A DNA stretch of 64,000 nt, taken from the NCBI RefSeq assembly GCF_005871085.1, contig NZ_VAUP01000015.1, forward strand, positions 710,584-774,583, in the 5' to 3' direction. This DNA is from Xanthobacter autotrophicus. Lineage in GTDB: Bacteria; Pseudomonadota; Alphaproteobacteria; Rhizobiales; Xanthobacteraceae. Below are positions 33,123 to 43,219 of the stretch, in pieces (the stretch's first letter is position 1; every line of letters starts with the position of its first letter). The notes below the pieces were generated by a model that was given only the letters and a program-made list of their open reading frames with translations, did not search any database and was not told the origin of the DNA. Both the position numbers and the translations under genes were made by a program.

Positions 33123-33255
33123 CGCGAAAGGCCTCCCTTCCCCTGTCACGTGAAGGCCCCGCCGAAGACCCGGCGCGTGGCCCCATCCCTGATCGACGGC
33201 CCTTTCGGCCGCCTTAAAACATTGCGCCGCGCCGTGCGGAGCGCCTGCGCCGACG

Positions 33256-33903
33256 TCAGAGCGGCCTGCCGTCAGCCCCCGTTCCACTCGCCCGCGCCAC
33301 CGGCTTGTCGGCTGTCTTGGCGGGGAAGAATGTGTAGGACAGTGTGATATCGGTCAGCGTCTTCAGATCCGGATCCTGCGCGATGGCCGGGTCCACGTAG
33401 AAGACGACAGGCATCTCCAGCTTCTCGTTCGCCCCCAGCGTCTGCTCGTCGAAGCAGAAGCATTGGAGCTTCACGAAATAGGCCCCCGCCTGGGGCGGGG
33501 AGACGTTGTAGGTGGCGTTGGCGTGCGTCTCCAGCGCGGAGCGGTTCGCCGCTGTGTAGTGGGCAAGGCTGGTGGCCCCCACCTTGATGGTCAGGTCGCG
33601 CTCCACCGGCGCGAAGGCCCAAGGCAGGCCGGGCGCCACATTGGCATCGAAGCGAATGGTGATCTCGCGATCAATGGGGGCGGCAGAGGGCGCCGCGCCC
33701 ACCCGCGTGGCACCACCGAAGCCGGTCAGGGCGCAGAACATGGCGTAAAGCGGCACCGACGCATAGGTGACACCCACCATGGCGGCGATGAAGGCCGCGC
33801 AGGCCGATGCGACGACCACATGGCGGCGGCCGTCGCGGCGGGCGCTCTGCCCGTTGGTGCCACGTTCCTTGCCTGCTGCGGCCTCAGCCTTGCCCGCGTC
33901 CAT
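33256..33903 (-). CDS. ctaG: Cytochrome c oxidase assembly protein CtaG (Cox11)
   Basis: A 215-residue single-pass protein (helix at about 28-50) that delivers copper to the CuB site of subunit I. The copper-binding motif is [12 protein letters not shown], with the paired Cys, and [18 protein letters not shown] follows the helix. The C-terminus has [11 protein letters not shown]. Size and motifs are standard. Confidence 0.95.
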   Translation of the reverse strand: MDAGKAEAAAGKERGTNGQSARRDGRRHVVVASACAAFIAAMVGVTYASVPLYAMFCALTGFGGATRVGAAPSAAPIDREITIRFDANVAPGLPWAFAPVERDLTIKVGATSLAHYTAANRSALETHANATYNVSPPQAGAYFVKLQCFCFDEQTLGANEKLEMPVVFYVDPAIAQDPDLKTLTDITLSYTFFPAKTADKPVARASGTGADGRPL

Positions 33904-33987
33904 CCTTCACCCTCACCATCCGGATCGCCCCCGATCCCCTTCCCCCGTCATCACACCCTGTCGAATGGCCCCTTTTGACTGACCGTC

Positions 33988-34173
33988 TCAAAGCGGCCGG
34001 TTCAGCACGTTGGGTCCCAGCTTCACGATGGTCACCACGTAGAACAGCACCGCCAGGAACCCCAGCACCGAGGCGATGGCGATATTGCGCGCCCGTCGCC
34101 GCCTGAGCTGTTCCGGCGTCAAGACCACGCCCTCCTCTTCCGGAGGACGCGGCATCTTCTTTCCAGCGTTCAT
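33988..34173 (-). CDS. coxF: Small cox-operon membrane protein (CoxF-like)
   Basis: A 61-residue protein with a charged N-terminus ([19 protein letters not shown]) and one helix ending [16 protein letters not shown]. Small proteins of this pattern occur between ctaB and ctaG in Rhizobiales. Its start overlaps the ctaB stop by 4 bp. The function is not established; stabilisation of the oxidase is a guess from position. Confidence 0.85.
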   Translation of the reverse strand: MNAGKKMPRPPEEEGVVLTPEQLRRRRARNIAIASVLGFLAVLFYVVTIVKLGPNVLNRPL

Positions 34174-35117
34174 CGCAGCAGCCCACCAATCACCGCCTCG
34201 CCGAGGAGTGTGGCGAACAACGCGAACAGATAAACGATCGAGAAGCCGAACAGGCTCTTTGCCGCCCTGACGGCGGTTTCCCCCTCGCGGCGGCGAAAGA
34301 CCCGCCAGGCAAGCGTGATCATCCAGGCCCCCGCCAGCACCGCGACGGCGCCATAAGCGTATCCGGCATAGCCGAGAACGGAGGGACTGGCGGCAAGCGG
34401 CACAAGGAAGAGCGTGTAGAGCAGGATCTGGAGGCGCGTTTCGTCCGGGCCCGCCGTCACCGGCAGCATGGGCACGCCGGCGCGGGCGTAGTCATCCGCC
34501 CGGTAGAGGGCGAGGGCCCAGAAGTGGGGCGGGGTCCAGAAAAAGATGATGGCGAACAGCAGCACCGGCTCCAGCGAAACGGTGCCAGATGCAGCCGCCC
34601 AGGCCACCAGCGGTGGAAAGGCGCCGGCGGCGCCGCCGATGACGATGTTCTGCGGCGTCGAGCGCTTCAGCCACATGGTGTAGATCACCACGTAGAAGAA
34701 AATGGTGAAGGCGAGCAGGGCGCCGGCCAGCGCATTGACCAGCAGACCCAGCACCACCACCGAAAACGCCGAGAGGGTGAGTCCGAAGGCCAGCGCCTCG
34801 CGGGCGGAGACCCGGCCCGACGGCACTGGCCGCTTGCGGGTGCGCGACATGATGGCGTCGATATCCGCATCCCACCACATGTTGAGGGCGCCGGCCGCGC
34901 CCGCGCCGACCGCGATGCACAAAAGGGCGGTGAAGGCGATGACCGGATGCACATCCCCCGGCGCACGGACGAGACCCACCAGCGCCGTGAAGATGACGAG
35001 CGACATCACGCGCGGCTTCAGAAGCTCAAAATAGTCGCGCGGCGACGCTAGGCCCTCTCCGGCCGCCACGAAGGCATACGGCTCGGAATTGGTCAGGCTC
35101 GCTGGTTCGTCACGCAT
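34170..35117 (-). CDS. ctaB: Protoheme IX farnesyltransferase (heme O synthase)
   Basis: A 315-residue UbiA-superfamily membrane enzyme that adds a farnesyl chain to heme b, making heme O, the precursor of heme a. The first Asp-rich motif reads [19 protein letters not shown] (about 80-98), and the second region includes [20 protein letters not shown]. About nine helices are visible. It lies between ctaD and coxF, as usual. Confidence 0.95.
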   Translation of the reverse strand: MRDEPASLTNSEPYAFVAAGEGLASPRDYFELLKPRVMSLVIFTALVGLVRAPGDVHPVIAFTALLCIAVGAGAAGALNMWWDADIDAIMSRTRKRPVPSGRVSAREALAFGLTLSAFSVVVLGLLVNALAGALLAFTIFFYVVIYTMWLKRSTPQNIVIGGAAGAFPPLVAWAAASGTVSLEPVLLFAIIFFWTPPHFWALALYRADDYARAGVPMLPVTAGPDETRLQILLYTLFLVPLAASPSVLGYAGYAYGAVAVLAGAWMITLAWRVFRRREGETAVRAAKSLFGFSIVYLFALFATLLGEAVIGGLLR

Positions 35118-35349
35118 CCCGAAACTCCCTCAAACCCGGCCTGCCCAAACCATTTTGCGCATTGGGACGATCGACCCGGCTACGCTTGGTCCGGCGGGAT
35201 CCCACGCGCCTCTTTGGGCGCTTCGAACCCCTGTCTCAAAGTGCCTTTCCGGCAGGGCGTCGCGAGTGGCGGCGCCGTTCGAGCCGGAAGGCGGAAGAAG
35301 CCGCGGTCGCCCGCGGCTCCCCTGGATCATGGCCGCATGGGCCAAGGCT

Positions 35350-36972
35350 TCACTTGATGCGCGGCAGCACTTCGAACTGGTGGAAGGGCGGCGGCGACGA
35401 GAGCGTCCATTCCAGCGTGCTGGCGCCGGGACCCCACGGATTGTCGCCGGCCTTTTCCTTGCGGATGAAGGCGAGCGCCGTGCCGGTAAGGAAGATCAGC
35501 ACCGCCACGCCAGAGATGTAGGAGCCCATGGAGGAGACGAAGTTCCAGCCCGCGAACGCATCGGGATAGTCCGCATAGCGGCGCGGCATGCCGGCGAGCC
35601 CGAGGAAGTGCTGCGGGAAGAACACCAGATTGACGCCCACGAAGGTGACCCAGAAGTGCAGCTTGCCCCAGAATTCCGGGATCATGTAGCCGCTCATCTT
35701 GGGGAACCAGTAGTACCAGCCGGCGAAGATGGCGAACACGGCACCGAGCGACAGCACGTAATGGAAGTGGGCCACCACGTAATAGGTGTCGTGCAGCGAG
35801 CGGTCGATACCGGCGTTGGAGAGCACCACGCCCGTCACGCCGCCCACGGTGAACAGGAAGATGAAGCCGATGGCCCACAGCATGGGGGTGCGGAACTGCA
35901 GCGAGCCGCCCCACATGGTGGCGATCCAGGAGAAGATCTTCACGCCCGTGGGCACCGCGATGATCATGGTGGCGGCCACGAAGTAGGACTGCGTGCCGCT
36001 GGAGAGGCCCACCGTGTACATGTGGTGCGCCCACACCACGAAGCCCACCACGCCGATGGCGACCATGGCGTAAGCCATGCCGAGATAGCCGAAGATGGGC
36101 TTGCGCGAGAAGGTGGAGATGATGTGGGAGACGATGCCGAACCCGGGCAGGATCAGGATGTACACCTCGGGGTGACCAAAGAACCAGAACAGGTGCTGGA
36201 ACAGGATCGGGTCACCGCCGCCGGCCGGATCGAAGAAGGTGGTGCCGAAATTGCGGTCGGTCAGCAGCATGGTGATGGCGCCCGCCAGGACCGGCAGCGA
36301 CAGCAGCAGCAGGAAGCCGGTGATGAGCTGGGACCAGGCGAACAGCGGCATCTTGTGCAGCGTCATGCCCGGCGCGCGCATGTTGAAGATGGTGGTGATC
36401 AGGTTGATGGCGCCGAGCAACGAGGACGCGCCGGCGATGTGCAACGAGAAGATCAGCAGGTCCATGGCCGGGCCGGGATGGCCGAGCTTGGACGACAGCG
36501 GGGGATAGATAGTCCAGCCGCCGCCGAAGCCATTGGAGCCGGCCGCGCCTTCCACGAACAGCGACGACAGCGCCAGGATGAAGGAAGGCGGCAGCAGCCA
36601 GAAGGCGATGTTGTTGATGCGCGGGAAGGCGGTGTCCGGCGCGCCGATCATCAGCGGGGCGAAATAATTACCGTAGCCGCCGATCAGGGCCGGCATCACC
36701 ATGAAAAAGATCATGATGAGGCCGTGGCCCGTGGTGAAGACGTTGAACGTCTGCGGATTGGAGAAGATCTGCAAGCCAGGCTGCTGCAGCTCCATCCGGA
36801 TGGCAATCGACAGGATGCCGCCCACAATCCCCGCCACGATGGCGAAGATCAGGTACATGATCCCGATGTCCTTGTGATTGGTCGAGAAGACCCAGCGCTT
36901 CCAACCGGTGGGGATGTGCGCGTCGTGGTCGTCGTTACCGTAGTGGCTGTGGGTGACTGCCTCGGTGGCCAT
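35350..36972 (-). CDS. ctaD: Cytochrome c oxidase subunit I (aa3-type)
   Basis: A 540-residue twelve-helix catalytic subunit with low-spin heme a and the heme a3-CuB centre. Seen are [12 protein letters not shown], the cross-linked His-Tyr region [17 protein letters not shown], the CuB ligands in [10 protein letters not shown], and the axial ligands in [16 protein letters not shown]. The E of the K/D channels in HPEVY supports an A-type oxidase. The 232 bp between this stop and the ctaB start hold no supported gene. Confidence 0.97.
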   Translation of the reverse strand: MATEAVTHSHYGNDDHDAHIPTGWKRWVFSTNHKDIGIMYLIFAIVAGIVGGILSIAIRMELQQPGLQIFSNPQTFNVFTTGHGLIMIFFMVMPALIGGYGNYFAPLMIGAPDTAFPRINNIAFWLLPPSFILALSSLFVEGAAGSNGFGGGWTIYPPLSSKLGHPGPAMDLLIFSLHIAGASSLLGAINLITTIFNMRAPGMTLHKMPLFAWSQLITGFLLLLSLPVLAGAITMLLTDRNFGTTFFDPAGGGDPILFQHLFWFFGHPEVYILILPGFGIVSHIISTFSRKPIFGYLGMAYAMVAIGVVGFVVWAHHMYTVGLSSGTQSYFVAATMIIAVPTGVKIFSWIATMWGGSLQFRTPMLWAIGFIFLFTVGGVTGVVLSNAGIDRSLHDTYYVVAHFHYVLSLGAVFAIFAGWYYWFPKMSGYMIPEFWGKLHFWVTFVGVNLVFFPQHFLGLAGMPRRYADYPDAFAGWNFVSSMGSYISGVAVLIFLTGTALAFIRKEKAGDNPWGPGASTLEWTLSSPPPFHQFEVLPRIK

Positions 36973-37098
36973 TCCCGCTATCCTTGTCTGCCGGCACTGG
37001 CGCCCGTCTCGCCACGCCGTCGCTTGCCTGCTCCCATCACCGGACGCGACCGGTGACGCAATTTCATGAGGCGCCGGCGCCCGGCGCCGGCCAAAATC

Positions 37099-37977
37099 TC
37101 AGCGCGCCAGAGGGCCGGCAGCCAGAGTGGCGGTTTCGCCGGCGTCGGCCAGCTGACCGGCGGCATCGGCCGCGGACGCGAACTTGGCCTTGGCCTGGGC
37201 GACCCAGGCCGCGAAGTCCGCCTCGCTCACCGCCCGCACCGCGATCGGCATGAAGGCGTGGTCGCGGCCGCACAGCTCGGAGCACTGGCCGTAATAGATG
37301 CCCTCGCGGGTTACCTTGAACCAGCTTTCGTTCAGGCGGCCGGGGTTGGCGTCGATCTTCACGCCAAACGAGGGCACCGCGAACGAATGAATCACGTCGG
37401 ACGAAGTGACCTGGATGCGCACGATCTTGTTGACCGGCACCACCACCTCATTGTCCACCGCGAGCAGGCGCGGCTGGCCAGCCTTCAGGTCCTTTTCCGG
37501 CACCAGGTAAGAGTCGAAGCCGAAGGCGCCATTGTCGGGATATTCGTAGGACCAGTACCACTGGTGCCCCGTCACCTTCACGGTGATGTCCGGCTTGGGA
37601 ATGTTCAGCTCGAGGTGCAGCAGCCGGAAGGACGGAATGGCGATGAGGACCAGGATCATCACCGGGATGACGGTCCAGGCTACCTCGATGAGGGTGTTGT
37701 GGCTGGTCTTGGAGGGCACCGGATTGGCACGCTCATTGAAGCGCACCACCACGATGGCGAGCAGCACCAGCACGAACAGCACGATGGAGGTGATGATAAT
37801 CAGCATCAACGTGTTGAAGTCGTGGATCTTCTCCATCACCGGCGTCACGGCGGCCTGGAGATTGATCTGCCACGGTGATGGCTGTCCGGTCTCGGCGGAG
37901 GCGGCGCCCGCGAAAAGGCCCGCGGCGCACGTGCCCATGACAAGGGCAGCGGAGCGAAGGAACGACTTCATCTTCAA
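37099..37977 (-). CDS. ctaC: Cytochrome c oxidase subunit II
   Basis: A 292-residue subunit with an N-terminal signal peptide (to about ASAE at 28), two transmembrane helices (about 58-80 and 100-120) and a periplasmic cupredoxin domain. The CuA ligands are in YGQCSELCGRDHAFMP plus the earlier VIHSFAVPSFG. GHQWYWSYEYP is the cytochrome c docking and aromatic patch. It is the first gene of the cox operon and is preceded by a palindrome that may be an operator. Confidence 0.97.
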   Translation of the reverse strand: MKMKSFLRSAALVMGTCAAGLFAGAASAETGQPSPWQINLQAAVTPVMEKIHDFNTLMLIIITSIVLFVLVLLAIVVVRFNERANPVPSKTSHNTLIEVAWTVIPVMILVLIAIPSFRLLHLELNIPKPDITVKVTGHQWYWSYEYPDNGAFGFDSYLVPEKDLKAGQPRLLAVDNEVVVPVNKIVRIQVTSSDVIHSFAVPSFGVKIDANPGRLNESWFKVTREGIYYGQCSELCGRDHAFMPIAVRAVSEADFAAWVAQAKAKFASAADAAGQLADAGETATLAAGPLAR

Positions 37978-38544
37978 CGGCTCTCCCTGGCCCGGCGGAT
38001 CGAACCACCGTCTTACTGGACCCGCCCTGCACGCTCAGCGACGTGCCACCGGGACCACTTGTTCAAATGAACAAACCCATCTGGCTAAAACCGCTGGCAG
38101 GTGCACTGTTTTATAGGCAGTCACTCTCCCTATGGTTCATCAAACATAATTGGGTCCGCCTTGCAATCGCCCAAGCTTCGCCCTCGGTGCGACAATAAGA
38201 CAGCGGATTGACGCCTGATACAGGAGCCTCCTCATCGGGTCCTGCACTGCCCCTTGTGCTGCCTTGGTCGGCAGGTACCCCTGCCGTGGCGGCTCCGGGT
38301 CGGCACCGGGGTATGCCGCGACGTGACAGAGACAAAATGGCGCGCCCGATTGGTTTCTAAATACCGTCGCAAGGCGCCTCTGCTACGCCTGAGAACCGAG
38401 CCATGGGAGAATCCCCCTGGCATGCATCCACGCCACGCTGCTGCCGCATTGTTGACAGGATGGCTAGGCCATTAAGGCATTGGTTCACTAAATCAGATAA
38501 GGCAGGTTTGCCTGGCGCCCGCCGGGTTCCTGCCGGAGCTTGCG
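37978..38544. other. Divergent promoter region between ctaC and the IalB gene
   Basis: A 567-bp non-coding stretch, AT-richer in 38055-38170, that should hold the cox promoter (minus strand) and the IalB promoter (plus strand). Short ORFs on both strands have no domains or ribosome-binding sites. The clear structural feature is the palindrome at 38059-38074. Confidence 0.5.
38059..38074. promoter_or_regulatory. 16-bp palindrome upstream of ctaC (putative operator)
   Basis: TTGTTCAAATGAACAA is two perfect 7-bp arms around AA, centred about 90 bp before the ctaC start. AT-rich perfect palindromes of this size are typical operators for dimeric repressors. No adjacent regulator gene points to the binding protein, so the assignment is by structure and position only. 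Confidence 0.5.
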
Positions 38545-39117
38545 ATGGTCGTGTCGTTCCCTGCCCGCCGCCTCTTCCTTTCGGGCCGTGCCGCGAGGGC
38601 CCGGTCCGGGACGAGTGCTGGTGCGCTGCTTATTCTTTTCGGCGCGCTCGTCGCGGCCGCCTTCGCGTCAGCACAGCCTGCGGTTGCGCAGGGCGTCGTG
38701 AAGTCGGTGCACGGCGAGTGGCAGATCCGCTGCGACACGCCGCCGGGCGCCCAGAGCGAGCAATGCGTCCTGCTCCAGTCGGTTCAGGCGGAAGACCGGC
38801 CGAACGTGGGCCTCACGGTCATCGTGCTAAAGACCGCTGACCAGAAAAGCCGCCTGCTGCGCGTCCTGGCGCCCCTCGGCGTACTGCTGCCGGCGGGCCT
38901 CGGCCTGAAGATCGACGAACAGGACGTGGGCCGGGCCGGATTCGTCCGCTGCCTACCCAACGGCTGTGTCGCCGAGGTGGTGATGGACGACACGCTCGTT
39001 GCCCGCCTGAAGGCCGGCAAGCAGGCGACCTTCATCATCTTCCAGACCCCGGAAGAAGGCATCGGCGTCCCCCTCAGCCTCAACGGCTTCGGACCGGGCT
39101 TCGACACCCTGCGCTGA
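38545..39117 (+). CDS. Invasion-associated locus B (IalB) family protein
   Basis: A 190-residue exported protein. A signal peptide or N-terminal anchor spans about 20-49 (ending PAVAQG). The mature domain has the IalB pattern: VHGEWQIRCDTPPGAQSEQC, DRPNVGLTVIV and GFVRCLPNGCVAEVVMDD, with four conserved Cys likely forming two disulfides. IalB was named in Bartonella, but homologues are widespread in non-pathogenic Rhizobiales, and their role there is undefined. It is divergent from the cox operon. Confidence 0.9.
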   Translation: MVVSFPARRLFLSGRAARARSGTSAGALLILFGALVAAAFASAQPAVAQGVVKSVHGEWQIRCDTPPGAQSEQCVLLQSVQAEDRPNVGLTVIVLKTADQKSRLLRVLAPLGVLLPAGLGLKIDEQDVGRAGFVRCLPNGCVAEVVMDDTLVARLKAGKQATFIIFQTPEEGIGVPLSLNGFGPGFDTLR

Positions 39118-39455
39118 ACCGGCGCCGGCCGATGGCCGGAGAGCAGGAACGCGCCGGGCAGATGCATGCTGCGTGAAATCGCCCGGCAGACAGGCCGGGC
39201 GGGCGGAACGACGTGCCAGATGGCAAATGCACCGCAGGCGAGTGCGCTAGAGACGAACGCTCCAGAGGCGAGTGCTCTGGGGCTATACCAGCGGATGGCT
39301 TGCGCGGAGCCATCGCTGCGCCGCAGCATCGGCACGGTTTGGACATGCTTGCTGCGCACAAAGCTGGAGCGGAGCGGGGTAGCGACGTTCGGGTCGTTGG
39401 GGCGACCTGAGCGGCGCCGGAGCAGATGGCTTCGGGGGCCGGCAGGGAGAGGTGG
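39118..39455. other. Intergenic region between IalB and the antiporter gene
   Basis: A 338-bp stretch with no supported gene. A CCGGCC/GGCCGG hairpin occurs just after the IalB stop (about 39127-39141), and three 15-bp tandem units lie at 39238-39282. The antiporter promoter is presumably here. Confidence 0.4.
39238..39282. repeat. Three imperfect 15-bp tandem repeats
   Basis: Units GCGAGTGCGCTAGAG, ACGAACGCTCCAGAG and GCGAGTGCTCTGGGG follow one another without spacers, upstream of the antiporter gene. The reading frames through them are not supported as genes. Confidence 0.5.
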
Positions 39456-41300
39456 ATGCACGGGGATGAACACGCACTTTTCGGCGCGGCGCTCGCCTTC
39501 CTAGCCGCAGCAGTCATCTCCGTTCCCATCGCCAAGCGTCTCGGCTTTTCCCCCGTTGTCGGCTACCTCCTGGTCGGCATCGCCATTGGTCCGGTGGGGT
39601 TCAACGTCGCCGATCCGGGGGTGGTCTCCACTGTCGCCGAGCTGGGCGTGGTCATGCTCTTGTTCCTGGTCGGGCTCGAGCTCAAGCCATCCAACCTTTT
39701 GTCCATGGGCCATTTCATCTTCGGCCTGGGCACCGCGCAACTCATGCTCACATCGCTGGCATTCGCGCTCCTGGCCTATTTCGGCCTCGGCTTCGGCGTG
39801 GCCGCAGCGGTGATCAGCGGGCTCGCCTTGTCGATCTCGGGCACCGCCATCGCCCTCCAGCTCCTGGGCGAGCGCGGCGACCTTGCCTCTCCCTATGGCC
39901 AGCGCACCTTCTCCATCCTGCTGTTCCAGGACATCGCGGTGGTGCCCTTGCTCGCGCTGGTGCCCCTGTTGGCGCCGGGCGGCGAGGCCGAGGTGACGCG
40001 CGATCCCAAGGCGACGCTGCTGGCGGCCGCTATCGCGGTGGCGGCCATCGCCGTCATCGTGGTGTCCGGGCGCTACCTGCTCAATCCGCTATTCCGCGTG
40101 CTGGCTCGCTCCGGGGCGCGTGAGGCCATGACGGCAGCGGCCCTGCTGGTGGTGATGGGCGCCGCCGGCCTGATGGAGGCGGCGGGCCTGTCGGCGGCGC
40201 TCGGGGCCTTCCTCGCCGGCCTGCTGTTGTCGGAAAGCACGTTCCGCCACGAGCTGGAAGCCAATGTGGACGCCTTCCGCGGCCTGTTGCTCGCCGTGTT
40301 CTTCATGAGCATCGGCATGTCGCTCAACATCAACGTGGTGCTGGGCCACATCCCGAGCCTGCTTGTGGGGACGCTGGCGGTGGCGGTGGTCAAGTCGGTG
40401 ATCGTCTATCTGGTGTTCCGGGCCGACAACATCGCTCCCCAGGATTCCATGCGCGCGGCGGTGGCGCTGCTGTCCGCCGGCGAATTCGCCTTCGTGCTGT
40501 TCCCACTGGGGCTCGACAACGGCATCCTGAAAGCCGAGCAGGCGGACCTTCTGATCGCCCTGGCCGCGCTCACCATGATCCTCGGACCGCTGCTGTTTGC
40601 CGCCTTGTCACGCCTGCTTCCGCGATTCGCACGCCCTGTGGCCGAGCCACCGGCCGACGACTTCGCCGATGCGGATGGCTCGGTGCTGGTGATCGGATTC
40701 GGCCGATTCGGGCAGATCGTCTCCCAGTGCCTGCTGGCCCAGGACGTGAGCGTCACCATCATCGACAAGGATGTGGAGATGATCCAGAGCGCCGGGCGCT
40801 TTGGCGTGCACATCTATTACGGCGACGGCACGCGGCTCGACGTGCTGCGGGCTGCGGGCGCGGAGACCATGGAAGTCATCTGCGTGTGCGTGGACAATAA
40901 GGAAGACGCCAATCGCATCGTCGAGATCGTACGTGCCTCCATTCCCAACGCGCGCCTGTTCGTGCGCAGCTTCGACCGGGTACATTCCATGGAGCTGCTG
41001 CGCCTCGGCGTGGATTTCGAGCTGCGCGAGACCCTCGAATCGGCCCTGTCCTTCGGCGCCCGCACCCTGGAGGCGCTGGGCGTGACGCAGACCGCCGCCG
41101 CCGCCCGCATCGCCGACGTCCGCGTGCGCGACCGTGCCCGCCTGGAGCGCCAGCTGGAGGAAGGCATCTTCGCGGGTGCCGAGGTGTTCAGCGGCCACAA
41201 GGTGGAGCCCGAGCCGCTGACCCAGCCCGAGAAACCGGCCCGCCCGCTGAACCCGGAGGCGCAGGACATCCTGTCCCACGAAACCGAATTCTCCGGCTGA
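39456..41300 (+). CDS. CPA2-family monovalent cation:proton antiporter (KefB/KefC-like)
   Basis: A 614-residue inner-membrane protein. The antiporter domain (about 8-385, some 12-13 helices) contains VGYLLVGIAIGP, LFLVGLELKP, and LLFQDIAVVPLLAL with the conserved QD pair. The C-terminal TrkA-N/RCK domain (about 415-540) starts VLVIGFGRFGQIVSQCL, a GxGxxG nucleotide-binding fold, with YGDGTRLDVLRAAG. KefB-type transporters release K+ in exchange for H+ during electrophile stress under glutathione control. No KefG-type ancillary gene is adjacent. The start at 39456 is supported by GAGAGG just upstream. Confidence 0.92.
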   Translation: MHGDEHALFGAALAFLAAAVISVPIAKRLGFSPVVGYLLVGIAIGPVGFNVADPGVVSTVAELGVVMLLFLVGLELKPSNLLSMGHFIFGLGTAQLMLTSLAFALLAYFGLGFGVAAAVISGLALSISGTAIALQLLGERGDLASPYGQRTFSILLFQDIAVVPLLALVPLLAPGGEAEVTRDPKATLLAAAIAVAAIAVIVVSGRYLLNPLFRVLARSGAREAMTAAALLVVMGAAGLMEAAGLSAALGAFLAGLLLSESTFRHELEANVDAFRGLLLAVFFMSIGMSLNINVVLGHIPSLLVGTLAVAVVKSVIVYLVFRADNIAPQDSMRAAVALLSAGEFAFVLFPLGLDNGILKAEQADLLIALAALTMILGPLLFAALSRLLPRFARPVAEPPADDFADADGSVLVIGFGRFGQIVSQCLLAQDVSVTIIDKDVEMIQSAGRFGVHIYYGDGTRLDVLRAAGAETMEVICVCVDNKEDANRIVEIVRASIPNARLFVRSFDRVHSMELLRLGVDFELRETLESALSFGARTLEALGVTQTAAAARIADVRVRDRARLERQLEEGIFAGAEVFSGHKVEPEPLTQPEKPARPLNPEAQDILSHETEFSG

Positions 41301-41500
41301 GCCGTGGCAGCCTGGACGCGGCTGCGGCCGGGCCCGCCGGAGTCTTTGGATAGCCCCGAGGCTGTTGCAACCATTTCGTGATTTCGGCGAGACGATGGCG
41401 TAAGGTCGCAGCACCGGGTTCGCGATCGGGCAACGGGAAACGGGACGGACAGGCTCGCCAGATCGCACATCTGGACGCCGCGCTCCTGCGGAGTTGGCGT

Positions 41501-42502
41501 ATGGATCAATTCTTGGAGATGCTCCGGGCGGCACAGGGCGGCCACGGGCTCGAGAATATCGGGCGCATGTACGGCCTTTCGCCCCAGCAGGCACAGGCGA
41601 CGGCCGAGGCGGTGATGCCGGCCTTCACCGAGGCCTTCAAGCAGGCGACCCAGTCTCCCGAAGCCCTCGCCTCGCTCATGGCGCTGATGACCAGCGGACC
41701 CTACGGCGCCTTCTATACCCAGCAGCCCGCCGCGCCGGCAGAGCTGTCGCGTGCCGGCACCGAGGCGCTCGACACGGTGTTCGGATCGTCCGACGTGAGC
41801 CGGGCCGTGGCCGCGCACGTGGCCTCATCCACCGGCCTGGGCGTCACCGTGGTGCGGCAGATGATGCCCACTTTCGCCACCCTCGTGGTCGGCGGTCTGG
41901 CGAAGTCGCTGGCAGCCTCCGGCGCGCTCCAGCAGATGCTCGCGGCCATGCTGAGCCGCATGCCCGGCCAGACCACGCAGCGCATCGCGCCCATCTCCTC
42001 CGGCAATCCCTTCATCGACGCCTTCCTGGCCTTCACCAGCACGGCGACCGAGCAGAGCCCCAAGGCCTTCGCCACCGGCAATCCCTGGGCCGATGCCTAT
42101 GCCCAGATGATGTTCCAGCGCGCGCCCCAGCCGGCACCGCAGCAGCGCAGCACCAATCCGATGGACGCCTGGCAGGACGTGGTCAACGCCATGACCAAGA
42201 CCATGACCCAGGCTGGCGTCCCCCCCGCGCGCACCCCGCCGCCGGAGCCGCCGCCCCCGCCGCTGGCCCCGTTCCAGAATTTCTTCGCCCAGTTGTTCGC
42301 GCAGGGCTTCCCGCCGGCCTTTCCGGGCACGGACGGACAGCAGCGGGGCTATTCCATCCCGGACTTCTGGCTGGACATCATGCGTTCCGCAGGGACCTAC
42401 CCCGCGCAGCCGGTGCAGGAAGCCGAGACCCTGCCGCCCGAGCGGCCCCGTCTGGTCAACACCTCATCCCAGAACCGCACCGGCGGCCGCGACGCGAAAT
42501 AG
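41501..42502 (+). CDS. DUF937 domain-containing protein
   Basis: A 333-residue protein whose N-terminal half resembles DUF937 (MDQFLEMLRAAQG, LSPQQAQATAEAVMPAF, VRQMMPTFATLVVGGLAKSL). The C-terminal half is Pro- and Gln-rich with hydrophobic patches (APFQNFFAQLFAQGF). No signal peptide or clear membrane helix is visible. Function is unknown. The start at 41501 has GGAG seven bases upstream. It stands alone and ends at a hairpin shared with the convergent DUF1127 gene. Confidence 0.8.
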   Translation: MDQFLEMLRAAQGGHGLENIGRMYGLSPQQAQATAEAVMPAFTEAFKQATQSPEALASLMALMTSGPYGAFYTQQPAAPAELSRAGTEALDTVFGSSDVSRAVAAHVASSTGLGVTVVRQMMPTFATLVVGGLAKSLAASGALQQMLAAMLSRMPGQTTQRIAPISSGNPFIDAFLAFTSTATEQSPKAFATGNPWADAYAQMMFQRAPQPAPQQRSTNPMDAWQDVVNAMTKTMTQAGVPPARTPPPEPPPPPLAPFQNFFAQLFAQGFPPAFPGTDGQQRGYSIPDFWLDIMRSAGTYPAQPVQEAETLPPERPRLVNTSSQNRTGGRDAK

Positions 42503-42543
42503 CGTCGCGCCGGCGCGACGAGACGAGACCTCCAGACACAAAA

Positions 42544-42575
42544 CGACCCGCGCCGGTTGCGGTCGGCGCGGGTCG
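42544..42575. terminator. Hairpin terminator between the DUF937 and DUF1127 genes
   Basis: CGACCCGCGCCG pairs perfectly with CGGCGCGGGTCG across an 8-nt loop, flanked by AAAA on the left and GTTT on the right. It lies 41 bp past the DUF937 stop and could serve both convergent genes; the U-tracts are short. Confidence 0.7.
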
Positions 42576-42729
42576 AGTTTCGGCGGAATCGAGGGGCGTT
42601 CCCGCCGGATCTTTCTGGACGGACCCAGCCGGCTTGAAACCGCCCGGCCGGATCGCGCTCCAAGCATTTGATTTGGCCCGTGCGCATCACGCCCACGGCA
42701 TCCGTTTCGCTTTAAGCTGCGCGAAAACC

Positions 42730-43053
42730 TCAGTGCTGCTGTGCGCGGCCTGCAAGCCTTGCGGCCGCGCGGCGCTCGGTGGCGCGCAGGATGAGCACGC
42801 GGGTCGGGTCATCGAGCAGCGGGCCGGAGGTGGCGTCGCGCAGGTCCGAGCGGGTCACGCCGATGTCGCGCAGCATGCGATCATCAAGATTGGCGAGTTC
42901 AGACATGACACGGCGACGGTCGATGGCGCGACCGATGACGCCCGCCGTCTTCGCCGCGTGACCAGCCAGGGAGACGGCTGCCAGGCACAGGGCCGCCAGC
43001 ATCTCGCCCGCGGGGGCAAAGGCAATCTTCCGGGTTTCACCATGAACGCTCAT
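42730..43053 (-). CDS. DUF1127 domain-containing protein
   Basis: A 107-residue protein with the DUF1127 motif in the middle (RRRVMSELANLDDRMLRDIG, about 47-66, followed by VTRSDLRDATS). An N-terminal hydrophobic stretch (about 13-30) precedes it. DUF1127 proteins are small Arg-rich proteins; some alphaproteobacterial members affect RNA turnover and phosphate or stress responses, but this longer form is uncharacterised. Of three closely spaced ATGs, the third (43053) has GGAG six bases upstream. It is divergent from a LysR gene that may regulate it. Confidence 0.82.
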   Translation of the reverse strand: MSVHGETRKIAFAPAGEMLAALCLAAVSLAGHAAKTAGVIGRAIDRRRVMSELANLDDRMLRDIGVTRSDLRDATSGPLLDDPTRVLILRATERRAAARLAGRAQQH

Positions 43054-43219
43054 CTTCATCTCCATCGCCGGGGTGGGGATCGCGGACTGTCCTTTCGTGG
43101 AGCCCGGGAGCTCTTTGAGCCACCCGATTTCGCATCCCGCCGCTTCGGCGCGCCCTTTGTGACTCCCCGGAATGAATCACGCTAGCGAATGTTTTTCATC
43201 TCACGTATCATTCCTCGTG

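Noticed and set aside
35118..35349. Possible tRNA or small RNA between ctaB and ctaD
   Set aside because: A GTTCGAA-like stretch drew attention (near 35220-35232), but no cloverleaf could be built around it.
35089..37056. A 655-codon plus-strand frame
   Set aside because: It is antisense to ctaD, which has all its heme and copper ligands; the shadow frame has no domain.
38111..38423. Short minus-strand frames in the ctaC-IalB gap
   Set aside because: They have no domain, no ribosome-binding site and no hydrophobic pattern, and they lie where promoters are expected.
41494..43185. A 563-codon plus-strand frame
   Set aside because: It overlaps the DUF937 gene in another frame, the hairpin terminator and the antisense of DUF1127; no single protein is plausible.
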